Origin: an uncultured Neomegalonema sp.
GTDB lineage: Bacteria > Pseudomonadota > Alphaproteobacteria > Rhodobacterales > Rhodobacteraceae
Assembly (NCBI GenBank): GCA_938008165.1
Contig: CALLLP010000054.1
Span: 1 to 34,922, forward strand
DNA: 34,922 nucleotides
Direction: 5' to 3'
This document shows positions 26,069 through 33,678 of the stretch, piece after piece; position 1 is the first letter of the stretch; each line of letters begins with the position of its first letter. A model generated the notes under the pieces. It was not told the DNA's origin and searched no databases. It saw only the letters and a list, made by a program, of their open reading frames with translations. The position numbers and the translations under genes are program-made.

Positions 26069-26076
26069 GAACAAAA
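26051..26076. promoter_or_regulatory. Palindrome TTTTGTTC-N10-GAACAAAA, putative operator
   Basis: Perfect 8-bp arms around a 10-bp centre, overlapping the spacer and -10 box of the predicted promoter. GTTC/GAAC half-sites recall LexA, but they are inverted with N10 and not direct repeats with N7, so this is not the standard alphaproteobacterial SOS box. Repression of the radical SAM gene is the simplest reading. Confidence 0.5.
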
Positions 26077-26091
26077 TAGGATCAAAAAGAG

Positions 26092-27186
26092 ATGAATATT
26101 CTCCATCAAACTCGTCGCCGGGGACGCGGAGCCGTCTCGAACGAGTCGGGGCGGTTCGAGACGCATCGGCGCGAGATCGTGGATGATGGCTGGGACAGCG
26201 CCGCCGACCTGCCGCCCCTGCCGGTGGAGGTGATGCGCGAGGCCGCAAAATCGATCATCGCGCGCAACCGATCGCCCGACCTGCCCTTTGACCGCTCGAT
26301 CAATCCGTATCGGGGATGCGAGCATGGCTGTATCTATTGCTTCGCGCGGCCCAGCCATGCCTATCTCGGTCTGTCGCCGGGGTTGGATTTCGAGACGAAA
26401 CTGACCGTGAAGACAAACGCTACCGCATTGCTGCGCAAAACCCTCGACAAGCCCGGTTACGTGCCCGCCCCCATCGTGCTGGGGGCCAATACCGACCCGT
26501 ATCAACCCATCGAGCGCGACCACGGCATCACCCGCGAAATCGTGGAGGTGCTGCTGGCCTATCGCCATCCCTTTTCCATCACGACGAAATCGGCGCTGGT
26601 CACGCGCGATCTCGACCTTCTGGGCGAGGCGGCGGCGCTGGGCATCGTGCGGGTGGCGATGTCGGTGACGACCCTCGACCATCGCCTGAGCCGGGCGATG
26701 GAGCCGCGATGCAGCGCCCCCCATGCCCGGTTTCGCGCCATTCAGACGCTTGCGGAAGCGGGAGTGCCGGTCATGGCGATGACGGCACCGATGATCCCGG
26801 CGCTGAACGATCATGAGATGGAGGCATTGCTACAGACAGCGCGCGATGCGGGCGCGACCTCCGCCGCCTATGTCGCCCTGCGCCTGCCCCGCGAGATTGC
26901 GTCGCTGTTTCGGGAATGGCTGGAGGAGCATTACCCCAACCGCGCGGGCCGCATTCTGGGGCATATCCGCACGATGCATGGGGGCAAGGATTACGATGCC
27001 GAATGGGGAAAGCGGATGACCGGCATCGGACCCTATGCGCAGCTGATGGCCATGCGGTTCAAGACCGCCACCGCCCGGCTTGGCCTGCGCAATCTGCGCA
27101 TGGAGCAGCGTTGCGATCTTTTCCGGCCTCCGCCCCGGCCCGGCGATCAGCTTGATCTCTTTACGTCGGCTAGTGTCGGACGATAG
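26092..27186 (+). CDS. PA0069-family radical SAM protein, 364 aa
   Basis: This is a radical SAM protein group similar in sequence to spore photoproduct lyase and often annotated as DNA repair photolyase; its substrate is not established. The cluster cysteines are Cys76, Cys80 and Cys83 (RGCEHGCIYCFARP). Other family segments are LGANTDPYQPIER, TKSALVTRDLDLL and MTAPMIPALNDHEME. It has its own promoter with a strong palindrome over the -10, so it is likely regulated alone. rpe begins 35 bp downstream and may be read from the same transcript. Confidence 0.9.
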   Translation: MNILHQTRRRGRGAVSNESGRFETHRREIVDDGWDSAADLPPLPVEVMREAAKSIIARNRSPDLPFDRSINPYRGCEHGCIYCFARPSHAYLGLSPGLDFETKLTVKTNATALLRKTLDKPGYVPAPIVLGANTDPYQPIERDHGITREIVEVLLAYRHPFSITTKSALVTRDLDLLGEAAALGIVRVAMSVTTLDHRLSRAMEPRCSAPHARFRAIQTLAEAGVPVMAMTAPMIPALNDHEMEALLQTARDAGATSAAYVALRLPREIASLFREWLEEHYPNRAGRILGHIRTMHGGKDYDAEWGKRMTGIGPYAQLMAMRFKTATARLGLRNLRMEQRCDLFRPPPRPGDQLDLFTSASVGR

Positions 27187-27221
27187 AGACACGGGCAAAC
27201 AGTCAATCCCGGATACCCCCC

Positions 27222-27914
27222 ATGCCCTATACCGCCTTTGACCGCACCCTCAAGATCGCCCCTTCCATCCTCGCCGCGGATTTCGCGAATTTCGGCGCGG
27301 AATGTGCGGCGGTCGAGCGCGAAGGGGCCGATTGGGTACATATCGACGTGATGGACGGGCATTTCGTGCCGAACATCACCTTCGGTCCCGCCACGGTGAA
27401 GGCCCTGCGCCCCCATGTGAACAGCGTGATGGATGTGCATCTGATGATCGAGAACCCGGATGCCTATCTCGACGCCTTTGCCAAGGCGGGGGCGGATGTC
27501 GTGACGGTCCATGCCGAGGCATGCCGCCATCTCGACCGCACCCTCGCCGCGATCCGCGATCTGGGATGCAAGGCCGGGGTGGCACTGAACCCGCATACCC
27601 ATGAAAGCGTCATCGATTACGTGCTCGACAAGATCGATCTTGTCTGCGTCATGACCGTCAACCCCGGATTTGGGGGACAAAGCTTCCTGCACAGCCAAAT
27701 CGAGAAGGTCGCGCGCCTGCGCAACCGCATTGGCGAGCGAGAGATCCATATCGAGATCGATGGCGGGGTCACCGCCGAAACAGCCCCGCTGGTCGCTGTG
27801 GCCGGGGCCGATGTGCTGGTCGCGGGATCGGCCGTATTCGGGGGCGGATCGGTCACGCAGCACGATGTCTATGGCCGCAACATCGCCCGCATTCGCGAGG
27901 CAGCAACACGATAG
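27222..27914 (+). CDS. rpe: Ribulose-phosphate 3-epimerase, 230 aa
   Basis: Interconverts ribulose 5-phosphate and xylulose 5-phosphate in the pentose phosphate pathway. TIM-barrel motifs are all there: IAPSILAADFANFG, HIDVMDGHFVPNITFGP (metal and catalytic Asp), VDVHLMI-like MDVHLMIENP, MTVNPGFGGQSF and EIDGGVT (second catalytic Asp). The stop codon is the first triplet of a 16-nt repeat shared with the iminopeptidase gene. The gene is convergent with the methyltransferase gene, with 17 bp between stops. Confidence 0.97.
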   Translation: MPYTAFDRTLKIAPSILAADFANFGAECAAVEREGADWVHIDVMDGHFVPNITFGPATVKALRPHVNSVMDVHLMIENPDAYLDAFAKAGADVVTVHAEACRHLDRTLAAIRDLGCKAGVALNPHTHESVIDYVLDKIDLVCVMTVNPGFGGQSFLHSQIEKVARLRNRIGEREIHIEIDGGVTAETAPLVAVAGADVLVAGSAVFGGGSVTQHDVYGRNIARIREAATR

Positions 27915-27927
27915 AGCGATCGGCGGT
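27912..27927. repeat. 16-nt repeat TAGAGCGATCGGCGGT, copy 1
   Basis: It begins with the rpe stop codon and leads into GGCG-GT-CGCC (27922-27931), a short hairpin in the 17-bp gap between convergent genes. The identical 16 nt occurs at 34624-34639, again starting at a stop codon. Confidence 0.6.
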
Positions 27928-27931
27928 CGCC

Positions 27932-28684
27932 CTAAGCGGGCATCGCCAGCAGATCGAGATGACCGATGGTGCAGCGCGTCGCCATGCGCCGGGCCGCGCG
28001 CCATGCTTCGGCCTGCGCCGGGTCGCAGCCCGCCTCGGCAGCCGCCCCCGCGACTCCCTGCGCCAAAGCATCCATCAGCGCCCCGTCGCGCGCCCGCTCC
28101 AGCCGCCAAGGCGATGGGGCGAGGCTGACGGTATAGCCTTCGGTCTCCAGCGCCCGTGCCAGCAGGGCCGCGCCCATCGGCCCGGCGGCGGGGCCAAAGC
28201 CCTTGTCCCGGCGCTGATGCGCATCGAAAGCGCGGGCGATGGCGAGGTCGCAATCGTGTTCCGGCTCCCACGCTTCCACGCCATCATAGGTCAGCGCGGC
28301 ATAGACCATGCGCCCGCTCGCGGCACGGGCAAAGCGCTCGATCCAGTCTGCGGAAACCAGATCGAACAGGGCCGAAGCGGTGATCGCATCCGCCCTGCGC
28401 GTGAGCACGGCTTCCAGATCGGCGGCGAGATCAGCCTGAACCGTCTCGACCCCCGGCATCCGGCGGCGCGCTTCGGCCAGCAGGGCGGGATCATGGTCCA
28501 CGAGTGTCCACTGCGCGTGCTGAATCTCCAAGGCCCGCGCCGTCGCGCCGGTGCCCGAGCCAAGATCGAGCAGGCGGGGCGTGGAGGGCAGGGCGTCGAG
28601 AAAGGCCCGGCGCAGTCCCGCATGGCGGCCCCGCTCATCCGCCGGGGCGCGCAGGTCCAGCCAATCCGTCGAAAATCCGCTCAT
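27932..28684 (-). CDS. Class I SAM-dependent methyltransferase, 250 aa
   Basis: The SAM-binding motif RLLDLGSGTGATARAL (about residues 37-52) and the acidic motif II TLVDHDPALLAEARRR are clear, and a third motif region ADAITASALFDLVS follows. The ATG at 28684 overlaps the glycosyltransferase stop by 4 bp. It is the last gene of the lipoprotein / pterin-synthase-like / glycosyltransferase / methyltransferase cluster. The acceptor substrate is unknown; a small molecule made by the cluster is the likely target. The frame is open to 28729, but the coupled start is preferred. Confidence 0.85.
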   Translation of the reverse strand: MSGFSTDWLDLRAPADERGRHAGLRRAFLDALPSTPRLLDLGSGTGATARALEIQHAQWTLVDHDPALLAEARRRMPGVETVQADLAADLEAVLTRRADAITASALFDLVSADWIERFARAASGRMVYAALTYDGVEAWEPEHDCDLAIARAFDAHQRRDKGFGPAAGPMGAALLARALETEGYTVSLAPSPWRLERARDGALMDALAQGVAGAAAEAGCDPAQAEAWRAARRMATRCTIGHLDLLAMPA

Positions 28685-29697
28685 ATCATCCCCAATGCCT
28701 GTGCGACGCGGTGAGCCGTATCGTCCCATCCGGGGCGCGCGCGGGCGAAGGCATGGCTTTCGGCGCCCATCCTCCGGCGGACCGCATCGTCGCCCAGAAC
28801 CGCGCGCAACGCCTGCCCCAACGCCGCCGAATCGCCCGGCGGCACCAGCAGGGCGACAGGGGCCGTTTCCGGCAAGGCCCCCGCCCGGCTGGCAATGACG
28901 GGCAGACCATGGGCCATCGCCTCGGTCACGGCCATGCCATAACCTTCATGCAGCGACGGCGCGACGAAGACATCCGCCCCGCGATAGGCGTCGATCAGAT
29001 GCGCCGCACTGCTCGCCCCGTAGAGGGCAATCCGGTCGGTCAGGCCCGCATCGGCGATCATCGCCGTGATCCGCGCGACCTCGGCGCTTTCGCGGTCGGT
29101 CGCGCCATAGATCGCGCAGGTCCAGCCAAGATCGGCGCATCTGGTCAGGGCCTCGACGAGATAGCCATAGCCCTTGCGCGGCGTCACCGATCCCACAGCC
29201 AGCAGATGCGGCGGCCTGCCGGTCAGGGGGGCGGGATCGGCGCAGTCCAGACCCGGCTCCGCCACGGTGATCCGCGCCGCCTCGACCCCGAACCGCGCCG
29301 CGACATCCCGGCCTGTCAACGGGCTGGTGACGATGACATGGCGCGCATGGGCGAGCGCGGCGCGTTCGGTGTCGAAGGCCGCTGTCGCCTGAGCCGGGGT
29401 CAACCCCGTTTCGTCGCAAAGAGGATGATGCAGCAGAACGCTGGCCCCGGCATCGCGGGCGAGATCGGGGGGAAAGGCCCCATAGGCCAACCCGTCGATC
29501 AGCAAAGGGCGCGGCGCCTGCGCCAAAGCCTGCGCCGTGTCGCGCAGTGCGGCATCGTCGGGCACAGGAAATGAAGCGGGCAAGGGAATGATTCGATGCT
29601 CAAGCCCCACCCGATTCCATTCGGCCATCACGCGCCGGGCATAGGCATAACCGCCGGTCGGGGCACCGAGATCCCCCGGAATGGCAAATCCGATCAT
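28681..29697 (-). CDS. Family 4-type glycosyltransferase (GT-B), 338 aa
   Basis: GT-B retaining glycosyltransferase: an N-terminal [21 protein letters not shown] acceptor-side loop, [21 protein letters not shown], and the C-terminal EX7E-type nucleotide-sugar site [21 protein letters not shown]. The start at 29697 (MIGFAIPGD) overlaps the stop of the pterin-synthase-like gene (ATGA), and its stop overlaps the methyltransferase start, so the three are translated as a unit. The donor and acceptor are not readable from sequence; the neighbours point to a pterin-like acceptor. Confidence 0.9.
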   Translation of the reverse strand: MIGFAIPGDLGAPTGGYAYARRVMAEWNRVGLEHRIIPLPASFPVPDDAALRDTAQALAQAPRPLLIDGLAYGAFPPDLARDAGASVLLHHPLCDETGLTPAQATAAFDTERAALAHARHVIVTSPLTGRDVAARFGVEAARITVAEPGLDCADPAPLTGRPPHLLAVGSVTPRKGYGYLVEALTRCADLGWTCAIYGATDRESAEVARITAMIADAGLTDRIALYGASSAAHLIDAYRGADVFVAPSLHEGYGMAVTEAMAHGLPVIASRAGALPETAPVALLVPPGDSAALGQALRAVLGDDAVRRRMGAESHAFARARPGWDDTAHRVAQALGMI

Positions 29698-30101
29698 GCA
29701 GCGCCGACCGGTCCCTCGAACCATGCCCGCGCGACATGGCTTTCGCCCAAGGTCACGCGAATGCGCCCGATGCCGTCACCTCCCGGTCCCAACGCGCCGG
29801 ACCGGGCCGCCTGTGCCATCGCGTCGAAGATATGCTTGGCGACGACTTCGGTGGTCGAATTCTTGCCCTCGAACGCCGGATGGGCATCGAGATTGGTATA
29901 GTTCAGCGGCCCAAGCGTGGCCTTCAGCGCGTCATGGGCGCGGCCAATATCCACCACGATTCCGTCTTCGGTCAGGCTTTCCCGGAAAAAGGCCACATCC
30001 ACAACAAAGGTGGCCCCGTGCAAAGCCTGAGCGGGACCGAAGACATCGCCCCGGAAACTATGGGCGATCATGATGTGATCGCGGACCTCGATGGCGTACA
30101 T
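29694..30101 (-). CDS. 6-pyruvoyl-tetrahydropterin synthase/QueD-like protein with altered active site, 135 aa
   Basis: The fold is that of the PTPS/QueD family (N-terminal strand with IAHSFRG, then [55 protein letters not shown]). Compared with E. coli QueD, zinc ligands His14 and His28 remain but the third (second His of HGH) is Ala30. The catalytic Cys position is Ala24, and the catalytic Asp-His pair is Asn67-Tyr68. Glu120, the pterin-anchoring Glu, is kept. I recall similar sequences in other Alphaproteobacteria. It may bind a pterin or run a different reaction. The start has AGAGGAAC ahead; it is coupled to the glycosyltransferase gene. Confidence 0.82.
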   Translation of the reverse strand: MYAIEVRDHIMIAHSFRGDVFGPAQALHGATFVVDVAFFRESLTEDGIVVDIGRAHDALKATLGPLNYTNLDAHPAFEGKNSTTEVVAKHIFDAMAQAARSGALGPGGDGIGRIRVTLGESHVARAWFEGPVGAA

Positions 30102-30121
30102 CGGCGCGTTCCTCTTAGAGT

Positions 30122-30601
30122 TTACCGAAAGATACGACTGTTTCTATTGTCGCTGCGCGTTCTGTCACGCGATTCCTTGAGCATATCGGTAATCAGCGTC
30201 GAAGAGACCGACCCCAGCGCCTGAGGATCGCGATAGGCGCTGGCGGGCAGCGAGAAAGTGCCGACCCCGATCCGGCGCGATCCGTGAACGAAGGTCAGCG
30301 TAGCGGGCGCAAGGGGCTGGCCCGGCTGAATGCGCAGATGGGCATGGGTCACCGGCGCCTCGGCGGGCGAAATCGCGCGAAAGCTGGAATCGGCGCGCAG
30401 ACCGGCGGGAAAGCGCAGATTTTGGGCGATGATCACCGGGTTCAGGCCGATCCCTTCGGCTCCTTCGACGATGATCGGGTAATCGGGCCATCCCACCGTC
30501 GTATCGTTGAGCAGGGGGCGCGCAATGACCGATTGCGAGACGCTCTGGGCGGCGCATCCGGAAAGGGCAAGGGCGAACAGAATGACTGCGGGCAGTTTCA
30601 T
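30122..30601 (-). CDS. Predicted lipoprotein, 159 aa
   Basis: The ATG at 30601 opens a signal peptide [19 protein letters not shown] with lipobox LSGC and lipidated Cys16; Ala at +2 predicts transport to the outer membrane. The mature part is beta-rich and hydrophilic, ending in a basic tail. GAGGAG stands about 11 bp before the ATG. It is not a family I recognise. It is 20 bp upstream of the pterin-synthase-like gene on the same strand, so it heads the operon, although it may be an unrelated passenger. Confidence 0.75.
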   Translation of the reverse strand: MKLPAVILFALALSGCAAQSVSQSVIARPLLNDTTVGWPDYPIIVEGAEGIGLNPVIIAQNLRFPAGLRADSSFRAISPAEAPVTHAHLRIQPGQPLAPATLTFVHGSRRIGVGTFSLPASAYRDPQALGSVSSTLITDMLKESRDRTRSDNRNSRIFR

Positions 30602-30613
30602 CGGCAAGAACTC

Positions 30614-30628
30614 CTCAAAGCATTTGAG
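30614..30628. promoter_or_regulatory. Palindrome CTCAAA-GCA-TTTGAG upstream of the lipoprotein
   Basis: A perfect 6-bp-arm palindrome lies just ahead of the lipoprotein start and overlaps the start of its ribosome binding site. An AT-rich -10-like TTATAT (minus strand, near 30633-30638) is beside it. It could be an operator or an mRNA hairpin that masks the ribosome binding site. Confidence 0.35.
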
Positions 30629-30705
30629 ATACATATAAGGTCTTGGCCCCGGCTTTGCACGGAATCGACGCATCACAACCCTGCAAGCTCGAGTGAACGG
30701 ACCCC

Positions 30706-31887
30706 ATGAGAGATTTCGGCACAGATTTAACGGATGCATCTTCGGTTCTGCCCGGCGAGGAGGTTTTGCATGTTTCGGTTCTGGCGGTATGCGATCTCGA
30801 TGGGGATTTTTGCGCGGCATGGCGGGCGCTCGACACTGACCTGACCTTGCCGAATCCCTATTTCGCAGAGTGGTTTCTGCGCCCGGCGCTGCACCATCTC
30901 GACCCATCGGGCGAGGTGCGTCTTTGCGCCGTTACGCGGGCCGATGGCGCCTTGGTCGCGCTGTTTCCCTTCGAGATCGGGACGCGTTATGCGCGGGTGC
31001 CGATCCGGCATATCAGCGTCTGGCGGCATCCCCATGGATATAACGGCATGCCGCTGCTGCGCCAGCGTTATGCCCTTGCCGCGTTGGCCGCGATCCTCGA
31101 CTGGATCGATGCACGGCCTTTCGGTGCGCGGTTCCTGCGCCTGACACAATTGCCCTATGAGCGGACGATGGAGCGGATCGTGGGCGATGCCTGTGCCCTT
31201 GCCGGTCGCGCCGTGCGTGAACAATCGCGGATCGAGCGGGCCTGCCTGCCTGCGGGGGGGGATTTCGATGCGATCATGGCCGCCGCGATGCCCGGCAAGA
31301 AACGCAAGGAATTGCGGCGACAGGAGCGGCGCTTCGGTGAACTAGGCATGGCGCAATTCATCGATCTGCCGACCGCCGATCCGGCCATTGCGCAGGCAGC
31401 GGAAGATTACATCGCGCTGGAGAATGCGGGCTGGAAAGCCGCCGCCGACCATGGCGAACCGCTGGCACGCAGCGCGGCGGAGCGGGCATTCTTTCTTGAT
31501 ATCATGCGCGGCGGCGCGCGGGAGGGGGCGGTATCGTGCCTCGTGCTGGCCCTTGATCTGGACATGGTCGCCATGCTGATCTGCCTGCGCTCTGGCGCGC
31601 ATCTATCGGCGTTCAAAACCAGCTATGACGAGCGCTACGCCGCCTATTCCCCCGGCATGCGCCTGCTGATGGAGGCCACGCGCCGGACCCTGACAGAGCC
31701 GGGCAAGGCACAGATGGATTCTTGCGCCCGGCCCGGTCATCCGGTCGTGGATCGCCTCTGGCCCGCGCGCTTGCCGGTCGTCCAACTCAATATTCCCACG
31801 CGACATAGGGGCGATGCCGCCCTGCTCGACCTTGCCGCGATTGCCGGGCGCGCAAAACAGCGCGTCCTCGCTGGCCCCCAAAGCTGA
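30706..31887 (+). CDS. FemAB/BioF2-like GNAT acetyltransferase, 393 aa
   Basis: Long GNAT-type protein with the BioF2-like (formerly CelD-like) acyltransferase domain, of the kind found in cellulose, polysaccharide and lipid modification loci. Recognised by the N-terminal NPYFAEWFLRPALHHL, the KKRKELRRQERRFGELG segment and the C-terminal GAHLSAFKTSYDERYAAYSPGMRLL core. No signal peptide, so cytoplasmic. The ATG has a weak ribosome binding site. The JmjC-like cupin gene begins 12 bp after its stop with a strong ribosome binding site, so the two are one operon. The acceptor is unknown. Confidence 0.85.
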   Translation: MRDFGTDLTDASSVLPGEEVLHVSVLAVCDLDGDFCAAWRALDTDLTLPNPYFAEWFLRPALHHLDPSGEVRLCAVTRADGALVALFPFEIGTRYARVPIRHISVWRHPHGYNGMPLLRQRYALAALAAILDWIDARPFGARFLRLTQLPYERTMERIVGDACALAGRAVREQSRIERACLPAGGDFDAIMAAAMPGKKRKELRRQERRFGELGMAQFIDLPTADPAIAQAAEDYIALENAGWKAAADHGEPLARSAAERAFFLDIMRGGAREGAVSCLVLALDLDMVAMLICLRSGAHLSAFKTSYDERYAAYSPGMRLLMEATRRTLTEPGKAQMDSCARPGHPVVDRLWPARLPVVQLNIPTRHRGDAALLDLAAIAGRAKQRVLAGPQS

Positions 31888-31899
31888 AGGAGACCTCCC

Positions 31900-32751
31900 A
31901 TGTTCGATCTCGTCGAGAAAACCGCGTTCGAAGCATCGTATCCGGCCGGTAATGCGCGCCTGTCCTTCGCCGGGGAGACCCCCCTGCTGACGCGCCCGCG
32001 CCTCGTATCGCTGGCCAATGCGCTGCCTTCGGAGCTGGTGGAATTCAACGCAGGCGATCTGCCCATTTCCGTCTCGCCCGATAATGTGCCCGATGCGGGC
32101 ATGTCCGCCGCCGAGACCATCGAGAAAATCGGATCGGCGAATTCATGGATGGTCCTGCGCAATATCGAGCGCGACCCCGCCTATGCGGATGTCATGGAAA
32201 AGGTGCTCGATACGGTCCGCGATATCGTGAAGCACAAGACCGGGCCGATGCACCGATGCGAGGCATTCGTCTTCATCTCCTCACCGGGGGCCGTGACCCC
32301 GTTTCACTTTGACGAGGAACACAACATCCTGATCCAGATCGAGGGCCGCAAGGAATTCACGATCTATTCCCAGCATGACCGCGAGCTTGCCTCGCAGGAA
32401 GATCTCGAAGCCTTTCATTGCGGGGCGCATCGCAACCTGTCCGTCAGCGAGGAAAAGCTGGCGCGGGGCAAGGCGACCACAATGGAGCCGGGCGATGCGA
32501 TCTATGTGCCCCCGCTGGCACCGCATTGGGTGCGCGTGCTGGGCGACGCGCCCTCCCTGTCCCTAAGCATCACATGGCGGTCGGATGCGTCGCAGCGGGC
32601 ATGCTACCTGCACCAGATCAATCGCGACCTGCGGGAAAAGGGCGCCGCCCCGTCCTTTCCAGGCCGCAATCCAGTGGCCGATCAGCTCAAGATATGGCGC
32701 GCATCCGGCAAGCGGCGTCTGGGAAAGCTGTTCGGGACGCAACCTGCCTGA
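31900..32751 (+). CDS. JmjC-like cupin oxygenase, 283 aa
   Basis: A cupin-like Fe(II)/2-oxoglutarate oxygenase domain in the middle of the protein: His136-x-Asp138 (TPFHFDEEHN) and distal His209 (VPPLAPHWV) form the metal triad, with Lys151 where 2-oxoglutarate is usually held. Bacterial members hydroxylate protein or small-molecule targets; many are annotated loosely as transcriptional regulators, for which there is no DNA-binding domain here. AAGGAG precedes the ATG. It is paired with the acetyltransferase gene; the substrate is unknown. Confidence 0.85.
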   Translation: MFDLVEKTAFEASYPAGNARLSFAGETPLLTRPRLVSLANALPSELVEFNAGDLPISVSPDNVPDAGMSAAETIEKIGSANSWMVLRNIERDPAYADVMEKVLDTVRDIVKHKTGPMHRCEAFVFISSPGAVTPFHFDEEHNILIQIEGRKEFTIYSQHDRELASQEDLEAFHCGAHRNLSVSEEKLARGKATTMEPGDAIYVPPLAPHWVRVLGDAPSLSLSITWRSDASQRACYLHQINRDLREKGAAPSFPGRNPVADQLKIWRASGKRRLGKLFGTQPA

Positions 32752-32771
32752 GCGGGACGGGGGAGAATGGT

Positions 32772-32849
32772 AAAGGCGCATATGGGCAAGCCGCCTTTTG
32801 CCACCGCTCCGGAACAGGCCCCGACCCAAGAATCGGCCTTTACTTGGGT
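32772..32849. terminator. Hairpin region between convergent genes
   Basis: Two stem-loops fill the 105-bp gap between the cupin and ubiG stops: AAAGGCG-N13-CGCCTTT (32772-32798) and ACCCAAG-N12-CTTGGGT (32824-32849). Neither has a long T-run; the first ends in TTTT on the plus strand. They probably end or protect transcripts from both sides. Confidence 0.45.
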
Positions 32850-32856
32850 AGCTCCC

Positions 32857-33597
32857 TCACCCGACTACCGCGACGACGCCATAATTGACGGAGACATCCT
32901 CCCCCCGCCGCCAGTCATCGCTCAGGGGATTATAGATGAACCCCGTCTCGTCCACGACCTGCAACCCGCCCCCGGCCAATGCCATGCGCAGGTCTTCGGG
33001 GGTGGGAAAACGGTTCCAGTCATGGGTGCCTCGCGGGAGCCAGCCGAGAATGTATTCCGCCCCCACGATGGCCAGCGCATAGCTGCGCGCGGTGCGGTTG
33101 AGGGTGCTGAGAGCGACAAGGCCGTGTGGCTCGACCAGATCGCCCAAGGCACTGGCAAAGGCGGGTAGATCCGCAACATGCTCGACGATTTCCAGCGCCA
33201 GCACCGCGTCGAATCGCATACCCTCCTCTGCCAGTGCCTCCGCCGTCACGGCGCGATACTCGATCTCCAGCCCCATCGCCCCCGCATGGGCGCGGGCGGC
33301 CATCACGCCTTCTTCCGCAGCATCGATCCCCATCACCGTCGCGCCCATCCGCGCCAGTGGCTCGCTCAGCAGCCCGCCCCCGCATCCCACATCCAGCACC
33401 CGCAGGCCCTTTAGCGGCGCCAGACCCGACGGATCGCGCCCAAACTGCCCGCAGAGATGATCGCGCAGCCAGTCGAGCCGGATCGGATTCATCCGATGCA
33501 GCGGACGAAACGCGCCATCGGGATCCCACCACGTCTCGGCCAGCGCGGCGAATTTTCCCACCTCGCCCTCATCGACTGTTCCGCCCGTCGGTTGCAT
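32857..33597 (-). CDS. ubiG: Ubiquinone biosynthesis O-methyltransferase UbiG, 246 aa
   Basis: Carries out both O-methylation steps in ubiquinone synthesis, supplying the quinone used by the complex I encoded here. Landmarks: EVGKFAALAETWWDPDGAFRPLHRMNPIRLDWL at the N-terminus, SAM motif VLDVGCGGGLLSEPLARMGATVMGID, and NRTARSYALAIVGAEYILGWLPRGTHDW. The ATG at 33597 gives the family start; the frame extends far upstream but without family similarity. It is divergent from the iminopeptidase gene with 81 bp between. Confidence 0.96.
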   Translation of the reverse strand: MQPTGGTVDEGEVGKFAALAETWWDPDGAFRPLHRMNPIRLDWLRDHLCGQFGRDPSGLAPLKGLRVLDVGCGGGLLSEPLARMGATVMGIDAAEEGVMAARAHAGAMGLEIEYRAVTAEALAEEGMRFDAVLALEIVEHVADLPAFASALGDLVEPHGLVALSTLNRTARSYALAIVGAEYILGWLPRGTHDWNRFPTPEDLRMALAGGGLQVVDETGFIYNPLSDDWRRGEDVSVNYGVVAVVG

Positions 33598-33678
33598 TCG
33601 CCCGTCTCCTGCCGTAACCCAGATATTCCCCAGATAGGGCGCGCCCGCGCCGATCGCCATGCGCGCCAGGACCACCCG

